A stretch of 64,000 bases of DNA from Rosettibacter firmus (GTDB taxonomy: Bacteria; Bacteroidota; Ignavibacteria; Ignavibacteriales; Melioribacteraceae). The stretch covers positions 243,225 to 307,224 of the forward strand of contig NZ_JAYKGJ010000004.1 of NCBI RefSeq assembly GCF_036860695.1, in the 5' to 3' direction. The notes under the pieces are model-generated. The model searched no databases, was not told the origin of the DNA, and saw only the letters and a program-made list of their open reading frames with translations. Below are positions 46,246-55,461 of this stretch, one piece after another. Each line of letters opens with the position of its first letter. Position 1 is the stretch's first letter. The translations under genes and the position numbers were made by a program.

Positions 46246-47543
46246 AATATTATAGCACAAACAATAAGAATCTTATTGTTAATTTCGAAACTGCAGTAAT
46301 GCAGGGATTGGCAGAAGACGGTGGTTTATTTATGCCAGTTAGCTTTCCGAAAATTGATAATGAGTTTATTCAATCAATTGAAAAATATTCATTTCAGGAG
46401 ATTGCTTTCAGAATAGCCAAATTATTTATTGATGATGAAATTTCTGAAAGCAATCTTTATGATATAATTTCAAACTCAATTACTTTTCCTGCACCTCTTG
46501 TTCAGATTGGAAAAAATTTATATGTACTTGAATTGTTTCATGGTCCCACACTTGCATTCAAAGATTTTGGTGCTCGATTTATGGCTAAAACAATGGGACA
46601 TTTTGTTGCTAAAAGAAATATTCAATTAAATATTCTTGTAGCTACTTCTGGCGATACAGGAAGTGCTGTTGCTCATGGTTTTTATGATACACCTGGAATA
46701 AATGTTTTTATTCTCTATCCAAAAGGAAAAGTAAGTTTCATTCAAGAAAAACAATTAACAACTTTAGATAAAAATATAATTGCTCTTGAAATTGATGGAA
46801 CTTTTGATGATTGTCAGAGATTGGTAAAAACAGCATTTGTTGATAAAGATTTAAACAAAAAATTAAATCTCACATCAGCAAACTCAATCAATATATCTCG
46901 ATTGCTTCCCCAGGCATTTTATTATTTTGAAGCTTATAAACAGATAGTAAACAAAAATAATCATTCAATATTTTCTGTACCATCTGGTAATCTTGGAAAT
47001 CTTACAGCAGGATTAATAGCAAAAAAAATTGGTTTGCCAATTTCAAAATTTATTGGAGCTGTTAATTCTAACAAAGTTTTTGCCGAATTTCTTCATACAG
47101 GAATTTTTAATCCCAGATCTTCAATTCAAACATTATCAAATGCTATGGATGTTGGAAATCCGAGCAATCTTATAAGAATAAGAGAAATTTATTCAGACAT
47201 ACTGAAAGATATGCAAAACGATATTTATTCTAACTCGTACGATGACAATCAAACAAGAAAAGGAATAAAAGAAGTTTATGAAAATTATAAATACATAATC
47301 GATCCACATGGTTCTGTGGGATATTTAGCATTAAAAGATTACATAAAATTTAATCAGCAATTTAATGGTGTTATTCTTGAAACAGCTCACCCTGCAAAAT
47401 TTAAAGATGTCATAGAAGAAGAATTAAATATTGAAATAGAAATTCCAGAAAGATTAGCTGTTTGTTTAAATAAAGAAAAAAGAACTGTAGAACTTAGTTC
47501 AAAGTATGAAGATTTGAGGGAGTTTTTAATGGGACGTGATTAA
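46242..47543 (+). CDS. thrC: Threonine synthase
   Basis: This 433-residue PLP enzyme converts phosphohomoserine to threonine. YYSTNNKNLIVNFETAVMQGLAEDGGLFMP is the N-terminal signature. The PLP lysine is in GPTLAFKDFGARFMA. VATSGDTGSAVAHGF and VPSGNLGNLTAGLIAKK bind the phosphate of PLP. It closes the operon. Downstream the 147-base gap has only a short TTGTC-TTTA-GACAA hairpin without a T-run. Confidence 0.97.
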   Translation: MKYYSTNNKNLIVNFETAVMQGLAEDGGLFMPVSFPKIDNEFIQSIEKYSFQEIAFRIAKLFIDDEISESNLYDIISNSITFPAPLVQIGKNLYVLELFHGPTLAFKDFGARFMAKTMGHFVAKRNIQLNILVATSGDTGSAVAHGFYDTPGINVFILYPKGKVSFIQEKQLTTLDKNIIALEIDGTFDDCQRLVKTAFVDKDLNKKLNLTSANSINISRLLPQAFYYFEAYKQIVNKNNHSIFSVPSGNLGNLTAGLIAKKIGLPISKFIGAVNSNKVFAEFLHTGIFNPRSSIQTLSNAMDVGNPSNLIRIREIYSDILKDMQNDIYSNSYDDNQTRKGIKEVYENYKYIIDPHGSVGYLALKDYIKFNQQFNGVILETAHPAKFKDVIEEELNIEIEIPERLAVCLNKEKRTVELSSKYEDLREFLMGRD

Positions 47544-47651
47544 AAATTTTTTAATTATTGTCTTTAGACAATACAGTTAACAGTAAATTTTTCTTGTTTT
47601 TAATCGCTCCCATATATATATTATTATGAATTATATTTAACAAAGCGAGGG

Positions 47652-47691
47652 TAATCCAGGATTAAGTCAGAATGCCCTTATAACTGGATTA
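47652..47691 (+). promoter_or_regulatory. Inverted repeat covering the start codon of the next gene
   Basis: TAATCCAG (47652-47659) and CTGGATTA (47684-47691) can form an eight-pair stem whose last base is the A of the ATG at 47691. A GGG near 47650 and a CCC near 47675 could add an alternative pairing. No Shine-Dalgarno site is visible before the ATG. The fold would bury the start in RNA, suggesting translational control; this is inference from the pairing alone. Confidence 0.4.
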
Positions 47692-48722
47692 TGATAAATA
47701 TTAAAAAAAATCTTAGAGAGCATCTTTTAAAGTTATTAAACAAAAAAATATCTCACTACGAATGCTCAGAATTGATAAGCTTCTCTAAAAATTTGATTAT
47801 ACCTTATTTAATGCATACAAAAATGCCTTTCCTTAAACTTTCGAGTATGCACGGACTTGATGTAAATGATCTTGCTGTAGATATTCTGGGAGAAATTTTT
47901 AGACAGGATAACAATGGTAATTTTATTAATCTAATTAAATTCAGATCAAAATTATATGATGAATTAGAAACAATTAACGAAAATAATCTTTTCTTTGCTT
48001 ATCAAAGTTTTTTGAGAACAGTTTCAGACACTCATATAGCAAGACTTTATGCAGAATTAGATCCCAATGGTTTTAAAATTCAAAGAAATATTAAAGAATC
48101 ATTACCTAATGAAAATCTCGGGATAAGAAAGAACATCCTTGGCACAATGATTTATGTGCTGAACTATGAAACTAATGATCATCTACCCTATATATATTTA
48201 GAAGATTTTGAAAAAGAATTTTTAACAAGAGTTATTGAAAAATTATCTACTCGTGAACTACTCAACATTATTTATTTAATATTGCTTGATGTGAAAGAAT
48301 ACAGAAAAGAGATTACTTTAACAGATACTGTATACTTGTTTAAAAAATATTACGGAATAGAAAGTGTAATACAAAATGGAGATGAATTTGATATAGTTCC
48401 TTCAAAATCGACCATTGAGGAATATGAACTACAAAACATATATGATGAAGTGATCAAGAAAATTAAACTCAAAATCTTTACTGATTATTATTCAAAAGGA
48501 AAATTAAGTATAGAACAGTCCAAATCATTAATCGATACTATTAATGACATAACATATGACTTATTATTTACAGGTCAAAACAATACTTCATATTATAATT
48601 ATTTGTATAAACATTTGCATATAAATAAAGAAGAGTACAACAATAAATTCAAATCGAAATTAGAATATTTAGTTAAATTAGTACATTGTGAGATTAAAAA
48701 TTACTTTTTTGCAAAAGACTAA
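47691..48722 (+). CDS. Unknown 343-residue protein, possible diverged sigma factor
   Basis: I do not recognise a family with certainty. It is soluble and helical. The segment LIIPYLMHTKMPFLKLSSM followed by GLDVNDLAVDILGEIFRQD resembles region 2 of ECF-type sigma factors, where 'D-x-x-D-L-h-x-D-h-h-x-x-h' is common. The next gene, 32 bases later, starts with an anti-sigma zinc finger, the order expected for a sigma/anti-sigma pair. No convincing region 4 helix-turn-helix can be picked out, and 343 residues is long for an ECF sigma. It begins the accessory signalling region. Confidence 0.55.
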   Translation: MINIKKNLREHLLKLLNKKISHYECSELISFSKNLIIPYLMHTKMPFLKLSSMHGLDVNDLAVDILGEIFRQDNNGNFINLIKFRSKLYDELETINENNLFFAYQSFLRTVSDTHIARLYAELDPNGFKIQRNIKESLPNENLGIRKNILGTMIYVLNYETNDHLPYIYLEDFEKEFLTRVIEKLSTRELLNIIYLILLDVKEYRKEITLTDTVYLFKKYYGIESVIQNGDEFDIVPSKSTIEEYELQNIYDEVIKKIKLKIFTDYYSKGKLSIEQSKSLIDTINDITYDLLFTGQNNTSYYNYLYKHLHINKEEYNNKFKSKLEYLVKLVHCEIKNYFFAKD

Positions 48723-48754
48723 TTCCTTAAACAAATTATTTCGGATAAATTAAT

Positions 48755-50236
48755 ATGCATAAGAAGGAATCTAATTTGCATATAGAAGAAAAAGTAATCG
48801 AATTATTTGCTTATGATCCTTCTCTTTTTGATGAAAAAGAGAATTTAAAAATTACTGCACACTTAAGCGAATGCGAATATTGTCACGACATTTATAAAAC
48901 TTACCAAAATATTTACCATCATATTTCGTTCTCACAAATAAAACCAGACGAAAATGATTTGTTATTTGCTGAAAGAATTATAAATAATTTAAAGCCTAAA
49001 AATAATTTTAAACAATTAACTCAAAAAAGCACTCTTGTCAAAATTGAAAATGGTGATTACAAAATAATTACAAGACCTAAACTATTTTCACTACAGGGAT
49101 TTACTTACATAATAAGAAATTATCCCTTTCAAACAGCAGGATTTATCTCAATAGTTGCTTTACTGTTTATTTTAAGTACATTTTTGTTTATGAAACCCAA
49201 TAAAGATTTAAATCCAGTTCATCTTAGAATAAAAAATGAAAAACTTATTGCATATAATAAGTCTGGTGAAATATTGTGGTCTAAAATTGCAGATTTTGGA
49301 ACCGATTCGATTGAGATATTAATGGCTCCCCCACATTATTTTATGAAAAAAGCGATTGGTATTTTTGATATTGACGGTGATGGGATGAATGAAGTTTTAA
49401 TTTCAGGTAATATTCCCAATACGGGATATTATAGTTTTGATTCTCTGTATTGTATTAACTATGATGGAAAGGTAAGATGGGTTGCTTATTCTGAAAGCAA
49501 AAAATTTAACTATGCTCCCAAATGGAAAAGAACACACTGGAAAATAGATCATTTTTTAACAGTTAAGAAAAAAGATAAAACTCTACTGGTAGTTACAGCC
49601 TGCGACAGAACTTATGGGGGAGCCATTATATCAACTTTAAATCCCTTTACAGGGGAAGTAACTTCAACAATTTACCATTCTGGTCATATCGCTTCTGCTA
49701 AAAGTATAGATATTAATGAAGATGGTAATGAAGAATTAATCCTGGGTGGAATTAGCAGTTACTACAAACCCTTTATAATGGTTCTGGAACAGGAAAAATT
49801 TATGGGTGTAATGCCTGATTTTTATTCAAGCGGACATTCAGTGCGAGGAAATGCAAGTTATTATATTTTACTACCAATTACAGAAATAAGTAAATCATCT
49901 CAAAAATCGAAAACTTCTGTAACAGTAGAAGAAATTATTAAATCAAATGATACTGGCTTTATTGCTGTTATTAATGAAGCAACATCTATGGAAAATGAAT
50001 CTCCAATCTTGATATATTCTTTTGATAAAGATCTTAGATTAAGATATATTTCAGCAAATCCAACATATCTCACGAAATTTGAGAGACAGAAAAAAATCAA
50101 AATTACATCATCTGAAATAATCAATAATTACCTTTCAACCTATAAAGATTCACTTTTATACTGGAACGGAGATGACTTCGTAAATTATCCTGCTAAAAAC
50201 AAATATTGGGATCAAAAATTCCAACTACCAAAGTAA
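48755..50236 (+). CDS. Anti-sigma-like zinc-finger membrane protein with FG-GAP-like repeats
   Basis: This protein has 493 residues. The N-terminal HLSECEYCHDIYKTYQNI has the H-x3-C-x2-C arrangement of zf-HC2 anti-sigma domains. One membrane segment lies at about 126-148 (AGFISIVALLFILSTFLFM). The outer part has calcium-binding-like VCBS/FG-GAP turns: FDIDGDGMNEVLISG and DINEDGNEELILGG, in a propeller-type context. A signal sensed outside could release the sigma-like protein of the preceding gene. This reading is inferred from domain order. No protease site is recognisable. Confidence 0.75.
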   Translation: MHKKESNLHIEEKVIELFAYDPSLFDEKENLKITAHLSECEYCHDIYKTYQNIYHHISFSQIKPDENDLLFAERIINNLKPKNNFKQLTQKSTLVKIENGDYKIITRPKLFSLQGFTYIIRNYPFQTAGFISIVALLFILSTFLFMKPNKDLNPVHLRIKNEKLIAYNKSGEILWSKIADFGTDSIEILMAPPHYFMKKAIGIFDIDGDGMNEVLISGNIPNTGYYSFDSLYCINYDGKVRWVAYSESKKFNYAPKWKRTHWKIDHFLTVKKKDKTLLVVTACDRTYGGAIISTLNPFTGEVTSTIYHSGHIASAKSIDINEDGNEELILGGISSYYKPFIMVLEQEKFMGVMPDFYSSGHSVRGNASYYILLPITEISKSSQKSKTSVTVEEIIKSNDTGFIAVINEATSMENESPILIYSFDKDLRLRYISANPTYLTKFERQKKIKITSSEIINNYLSTYKDSLLYWNGDDFVNYPAKNKYWDQKFQLPK

Positions 50237-51671
50237 AAATATATCCAGGTTTTAATTAACTTCCTAAATTTTTCTGCAAAAGAGGGTTTCCCTGAAAAAT
50301 TATAAATTTATTTCCGATTTTAGATAAGCATTAAATATTCGAAGACTTGATTTATGGGAATACAACAAAGTACTACTTTGATTTAAAGAATCATATAATT
50401 AAACATAGAAGGTATTATATATTAAAAAAGTATTACAAAATTTTAGTTTTTGCTTAACTCGACAGTTTTCTAATAAACAGTTCAGTAATGCTTGTAAAAA
50501 TATTTTGCATAGAAAAATGAATTTATAATGGTTGCATTGGTTAGCATTATCAGTCAAATGTGCTAATCTAAATACCAATTAAGAAAGAGCGGTTTTTATT
50601 GTAAGGGACTAAGGAGTTATGTTTCTAATCTTCAATATTGAAAGAAACGATGACATTATAAAATTAAGATTCATAAGCAAGAATTTTGGAAATTATTTTC
50701 AGCCATATATTTTCAAAAAGATCATTCTAAATCTAAAAAACAACAAAATACATAAATTACATTTATTGAAGAAAAGATCTATGATTAATATTCTCCATCA
50801 AAATCTATATAAGAAAAATAAACTTTTTTCGTTGATTTTTTTTATAAGAGTTAATAAAAACAATGCAATATTTTATAAATGCTTTTAAGCTTATTAATTT
50901 TATATTTATTAATTTTATATACATTTATATCCTCAAAATAAGTTATAAAGTCAATCTTAGTGAAATTTCATAGAGAATCCCAGACTTCGTTATACCTTTT
51001 GTTAATTAAGTTTTAATTCCGATTTAAGAGTTCTTTCTAAATATTCTACTGATCCCGATTATCATTACCTCTTCCAATTTTTCTAATAATGATTGTACAG
51101 TCTAACAATTTATATCCTGCCTTACGTCAGTCAGGTTTGTAACTCATCTTTGTTCTTTTATAGCTCTGTCTTTGCTCACACATAATCAGGTTCTGAGTGA
51201 ACTCGTTTAAGCTTTCTATAGTACTTATCTTGTTCTATTTCTTCAATTAGATAACTACATTTTCTCTTTTGTGCCATTGATAACATTGTATTAATGTATA
51301 TTTTTCCAAAGGTCTCCTCTATGGTTTACTTTAAATCTTTTCAACAATCTATTATAGATAAAATTCTTTCCTGTAATCTGAAGTCTCTTTTTTATCTTAA
51401 CCCAGTGGTATTTTATTCTCATAACTTGAAAAAAGTAAAATTGTTATTCCCAGTACTATTACTACATTATCTTTCGAGATAGAATTATCATCTTAGAGAT
51501 TAATTATTTTTAAGTTTTGTTTTAGTTAATCAAACCTAATTTTGGGGTAGTCTCTATTTTTTTATACCTAATTTCAAATAAGAATAAATTTCCACTTTTA
51601 TTTTTTTACAATTCTTTTCTGCATAAAGAAATATTTGAGTAAATATTATATGTATAAATAAGCAACGATGT
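50237..51671. other. Gene-poor 1.4-kb stretch
   Basis: I see no convincing gene. An 89-codon reading at 50619-50888 follows a good AAGGAG site but is low-complexity Lys/Asn/Ile-rich text without a recognisable domain. The part from about 50950 to 51500 has slightly higher GC and short broken readings on the minus strand (for example IEETFGKIYINTMLSMAQKR), which could be the remains of a gene or mobile element. A palindrome lies at 51116-51135. Confidence 0.55.
51116..51135. repeat. Imperfect palindrome CCTGCCTTACGTCAGTCAGG
   Basis: CCTGCCTTACGTCAGTCAGG pairs with itself except at two mirrored mismatch positions. It is a REP-like palindrome in the gene-poor stretch, possibly a remnant of a dispersed element. 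I saw no second copy in the window. Confidence 0.4.
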
Positions 51672-52358
51672 ATGAATAGATTATTTTTTATTGTCACATA
51701 TAGACTTTTCTATATAGTAATACTTTTTATGTCTTCAAATTTTTCCATTGCTCAATATTACTCAAAACCCGAGTGGGTAAATAACCCCCCAGAAGGATAT
51801 TATAATTACTATTTTGTGGGATTTGGCATTAATCAAGATTATCAGAAGTCATTCCAATACGCTATAGCTAATGCTACACAAAAATTTTTAAATAAATACA
51901 AAGTTGAAAGTTTTACTATTATTGATAAAACTCCAATTGCAGACAGATCAAGAGTAGTTATTAAAGTAAAAGGGGAGGAAAAAACACTTTTCCTGAAGAT
52001 AGTTGACTCATATGTAGAATATACTCTTGCAGGATATAAGACTTATGTTTTAGTAAGTTCACCAAGAGAAAGTGAAAATGTTAAAGAACTCCCGTCAAAC
52101 ACAGGAGCACTTTTTAGGTCAATGATAATACCTGGATGGGGTCACTTTTATAAAAATCATAAAGAACGTGGATTATTATTTTTACTTTTTGAGGGAATAG
52201 GATTAGGAATCAGTACTATATTTTATAAAAATGCTATAACTCATAACAATGAACAATTAAAAACAAAATCAAGTATTATTTTAGGTATTACATTGGGTCT
52301 TCATATTTTAGGGATTATTGATAGCTATACTATAGAACCTAATATTATTTATAAATAG
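51672..52358 (+). CDS. Exported protein with LPP20-like N-terminal and DUF5683-like C-terminal part
   Basis: This protein has 228 residues. A signal peptide (FYIVILFMSSNFSIAQ) is followed by KPEWVNNPPEGYYNYYFVGFGINQDYQKSFQYAIANA, the opening typical of LPP20-type proteins. The C-terminal third has two hydrophobic stretches around IIPGWGHFYKNHKERGLLFLLFEG, which resembles the DUF5683/TM2-like 'PGWGQ-Y' motif. The N-terminal segment (EWVN) resembles EPEWVKSG in the next gene, so the two may be related by duplication. The function is unknown. Confidence 0.75.
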   Translation: MNRLFFIVTYRLFYIVILFMSSNFSIAQYYSKPEWVNNPPEGYYNYYFVGFGINQDYQKSFQYAIANATQKFLNKYKVESFTIIDKTPIADRSRVVIKVKGEEKTLFLKIVDSYVEYTLAGYKTYVLVSSPRESENVKELPSNTGALFRSMIIPGWGHFYKNHKERGLLFLLFEGIGLGISTIFYKNAITHNNEQLKTKSSIILGITLGLHILGIIDSYTIEPNIIYK

Positions 52359-52366
52359 GGGGGAAA

Positions 52367-52987
52367 ATGAAAAAGAGTATTTTGATTGTGTCTTCTCTTG
52401 TAATCATTTTTATAATTAATAATTGTTCCTCAAGTAGAATAGAATCCGAAAATATCCCTGGATCCAAAGTAATTTTCGCAACCAGCAGCGAAACAGAACC
52501 TGAATGGGTAAAAAGTGGAAAAATCTTTTGGTATGAACCAAAAGACGAAAAATATTATATAGTTGGTATTGCAAATAATCAATCTGATGTAGGATTTGGT
52601 GCTGCTATTGCCCAAGCTTATGCATTAAAAAACCTAGCTCAAAAGATACAAACAATTTTTAATTCAAATTTTGCATTAATAGAAGTCGGGAATTCCGAAG
52701 ACATCCATAATCTAAGTGAATTATTAATTTCTGTTATAACAAAAAATATTCAGATGTCTGTTGTGATGAGCGAACAGTACTGGAAAGAATGGCAAATGAA
52801 TAATGGGTACCAAATAAAGCATGTTTATGATATATACACATTAAATCAAATTACAAAAAAAGATTTAGAAAGAGCAATTTCGTTAGCAATTGAAAGCTCA
52901 AAAAATAATGTAATAAATCCAGATTTAAGAACTCGCCTAGATAAATTTAAACAAGAAGTCCAGAGTAACCTTAATAATCAAAATTAA
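52367..52987 (+). CDS. LPP20-family lipoprotein
   Basis: This 206-residue protein has a lipoprotein signal with lipobox INNC (LVIIFIINNC). It continues EPEWVKSGKIFWYEPKDEKYYIVGIA and then ALKNLAQKIQTIFNSNF, as in LPP20 family lipoproteins, which fold like a small FlgT/SHS2 domain. It should be lipid-anchored by Lgt. It is eight bases behind the previous gene and one base overlapped by the next, forming a three-gene envelope unit. Confidence 0.8.
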   Translation: MKKSILIVSSLVIIFIINNCSSSRIESENIPGSKVIFATSSETEPEWVKSGKIFWYEPKDEKYYIVGIANNQSDVGFGAAIAQAYALKNLAQKIQTIFNSNFALIEVGNSEDIHNLSELLISVITKNIQMSVVMSEQYWKEWQMNNGYQIKHVYDIYTLNQITKKDLERAISLAIESSKNNVINPDLRTRLDKFKQEVQSNLNNQN

Positions 52988-53616
52988 TGAGACTCTTATT
53001 TATTATAATAGTTTTTCTTCTGAACGTTTTATATGCTCAAGAGAATTCATCTTATTCAAGGGCATACATAGGTTATTCAGCTGAACTGATTACATATCAA
53101 ATTACAGAAAACGAAGCTTATTCTTTAGCAAAGGGAACAATTCCTTCACCTGTACCCTTTATTTTAAATAATTTTGAAATCGGATACTGTTCTTTTAGTG
53201 AATGGTTATTGTTAGGAATATATGGAGGAATTAGTTTAGGTAAACCTACAGGTATAATAAGTGTTACAAAGTCCAACATAAATTTTGAAATTGGGTTACA
53301 TGGTGAATCTATAGATATTTACACGGGATTAAAAGGTTTTGTTCTAATAAATCTGACTCAAAAAGGAATTTTAGTTAATAATTTATCTGACACTAATGTG
53401 TCATATAAAAATAGTCAAATTTTTGGATATGCTGTGGATATTGGCATTAGAGCATTTCTAACTAAAAAATTAATGCTCACTGCAGAAGGAGCAATAAATT
53501 TTTTTATAAATGGAAATATACATAAAGAATGGTATTCAACAGGAGTTTTAGTTCCATACAATTCGTTAATATTTGATACTTACTCCTTTAAATTTGGTTT
53601 TGGAATAATACTATAA
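52987..53616 (+). CDS. Exported hypothetical protein, probably beta-barrel
   Basis: This protein has 209 residues. A signal peptide (LLFIIIVFLLNVLYAQ) is followed by alternating hydrophobic/polar strands such as AYIGYSAELITYQI and LGIYGGISLGKPTGIIS. It ends in an aromatic strand (YSFKFGFGIIL), as in outer-membrane barrels. I cannot assign a family. It follows the LPP20 lipoprotein with a one-base overlap and may form part of the same envelope assembly. Confidence 0.65.
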   Translation: MRLLFIIIVFLLNVLYAQENSSYSRAYIGYSAELITYQITENEAYSLAKGTIPSPVPFILNNFEIGYCSFSEWLLLGIYGGISLGKPTGIISVTKSNINFEIGLHGESIDIYTGLKGFVLINLTQKGILVNNLSDTNVSYKNSQIFGYAVDIGIRAFLTKKLMLTAEGAINFFINGNIHKEWYSTGVLVPYNSLIFDTYSFKFGFGIIL

Positions 53617-54005
53617 AATTTATATCGCTGCTATTGAATGATTTTTAGCAAAAAATATTCTATGGGGGATAAATTTTTTTCCGCAAACCTTATAATATGT
53701 ATCAATTTATATATTGGATAAAATGAAAAATAAGTAGATAACTTTTTATTATGATTTAAAAACTAACAGGTTTTATAAAGACATTTTAGAATTCAGTAAA
53801 TCTTTTTCTTAAAAGTTACTGTGTGTATTAATAGATATTAATTCGCTAAATTTTAATAAATCTATAATAAAACAAAAACTTAGCAATTAAATTGAACTGT
53901 GATTTTAAGTTAATTATTAAGTTCTTTGTATGTGCTTACATATTACATTTTGAGGTTTTTCGAAAGTCATTCTGCAGCATATAATTTTTTTATAGGAGGT
54001 CTTAT
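53617..54005. other. Gene-free gap
   Basis: This is 389 bases of AT-rich sequence without a recognisable gene. Near its right end an AGGAGG site at about 53995 belongs to the next gene. The promoter of the rightward signalling operon is probably here. Confidence 0.5.
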
Positions 54006-54584
54006 ATGCGACCTGAATCTTTTTTTACTTTCTTATTCCCTTTAATAGAAGAGTTTTCTAAAGGAAAACCCATCAAAAATATTATGGCTTTAATTTTTAT
54101 AATTATTGGGATAGTATTATTTGCAAGTGGAGTTTTTATTTTAGTTAATTTTTGGAGTTCAGCACCAGATTTTGGTACTATATTAGGTTTATTAATCCTG
54201 TCCATTTCAATAATGCTCACCTTTCAAATCTGGTTTTATCGAGCAAGTGAGATCTACAATTTAAATTACCCAAAATATTTTATGATACCCATTGTTGAAA
54301 AATTTATAAGAGCCTTAGGAGAAAGTATTGCATTTTTGTTATTGGCAAATGGTATTGCAGGTATGTTCATCTTTTGGTTTTCTAAATATGCACAAGAGAT
54401 TTATAAATATTTAACATTAATACCATCATTTTTTATCCCAGAAAATACTTTTCTTGCTGGATTATTATTTCTCATTTTTAATGTACTCTGCTCAATAATA
54501 ATTCTTGGTTTTTATTACCTAATAGCAGAACTTATTATAATTATTGTTGACATTGAAAATAATACAAGAATAAAACATAGTTAA
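54006..54584 (+). CDS. Polytopic membrane protein, function unknown
   Basis: This 192-residue protein has about four membrane segments: MALIFIIIGIVLFASGVFIL, GLLILSISIMLTFQIWFY, SIAFLLLANGIAGMFIF, and LLFLIFNVLCSIIILGFYYLIAE. It begins behind a strong AGGAGG site. I recognise no family. By position it opens the operon that continues with the poly-T-frameshifted gene and the FHA/phosphatase/kinase set. Confidence 0.75.
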   Translation: MRPESFFTFLFPLIEEFSKGKPIKNIMALIFIIIGIVLFASGVFILVNFWSSAPDFGTILGLLILSISIMLTFQIWFYRASEIYNLNYPKYFMIPIVEKFIRALGESIAFLLLANGIAGMFIFWFSKYAQEIYKYLTLIPSFFIPENTFLAGLLFLIFNVLCSIIILGFYYLIAELIIIIVDIENNTRIKHS

Positions 54585-54588
54585 GCTA

Positions 54589-55438
54589 TGACAAAAAATC
54601 TCAGTAAAAAAATATTTTTAATTTTTGTTTTATGTTTTCAAATATCAACTTATGCTTTTGAAAATGAATTCATACTTTTTTTTTAACGTATATAAATCGT
54701 GAACTTGTAATTATGCCGGTGGTATTAGTTAATAACAGAGAATTAATTAAACCACCAGAAATCTATTTTGGCAGGTTAAACAGAGAATGTATTGAATTTG
54801 CAAATAAATACTATAATTTAGGTCAATCTTATTATAAAGCTAATAATGGGCTTCCCTTTGAATTAGTTTCAGTTAATGAAGAATTTGATTCTAAAAAATA
54901 TTACATACCAGAATTATGCATTGCACCTCTCTATATTAAAGTATTTTACTTGGGGAACACATTACCTTATACATCTCTTGTAACTAATTCTATGACTATA
55001 GCAAATCAATGTGTAAATAAAAAAAATGTTGATAAAAGATCTAAAAGCTTACTTCTGAAAATTGTACAAGAAAAAATTATGCTAAATAATTTAGAAATCG
55101 TAAATGCAATAGAGACAGAGTTTTATAAAAACAACAAGTTATTTCTTTTGTGGATAAATCAAAGATATGAAAATAAATTAAAAAAATATCTGGTATTTAT
55201 AGAAAAATATAAAGGTGACTATAATGTTGTTTCTGTAGACTCATTGTTTAATAGTCAAAATGGATATACAACATTTACTGAAAAGTTTCTACTGGATGTA
55301 ATTGATATAGATAATGATAAATTCAATGAGATTATATTTTATTATAATGATGACAAAGAAATATACGGCTTTCAGATTTATAAAAAATCTTGGAATAATT
55401 GGATTCTTTATTATGAAACTAAATATGGTTGTTATTAA
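54589..55438 (+). pseudogene. Exported protein gene interrupted at a run of nine T
   Basis: The ATG at 54589 begins a signal peptide (MTKNLSKKIFLIFVLCFQIS, then TYAFENEFILFF), after which the frame ends at TAA. The body lies in another frame. Removing one T from the nine-T run at 54676-54684 joins ENEFILFLTYINRELVI to MPVVLVNNRELIKPPEI and gives one protein of about 280 residues. The body alone starts at ATG 54713 but would lack a signal. The C-terminal region has DVIDIDNDKFNEIIFYYN, an FG-GAP/VCBS-like calcium turn. The poly-T run just after the signal peptide is well placed for on/off phase variation; a sequencing slip or a dead gene are the other options. It lies between the membrane protein and the FHA gene. 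Confidence 0.7.
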
Positions 55439-55461
55439 ATAAAAATTATTTGAGGTAAAAA

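Noticed and set aside
47557..47572. ATTGTC-TTTA-GACAAT hairpin after thrC
   Set aside because: Only six pairs and no downstream T-run, so not called a terminator.
50619..50888. 89-codon reading with a fair ribosome site
   Set aside because: It is low-complexity Lys/Asn/Ile sequence with no domain, in a gene-poor stretch; not enough to call a gene, though it cannot be ruled out.
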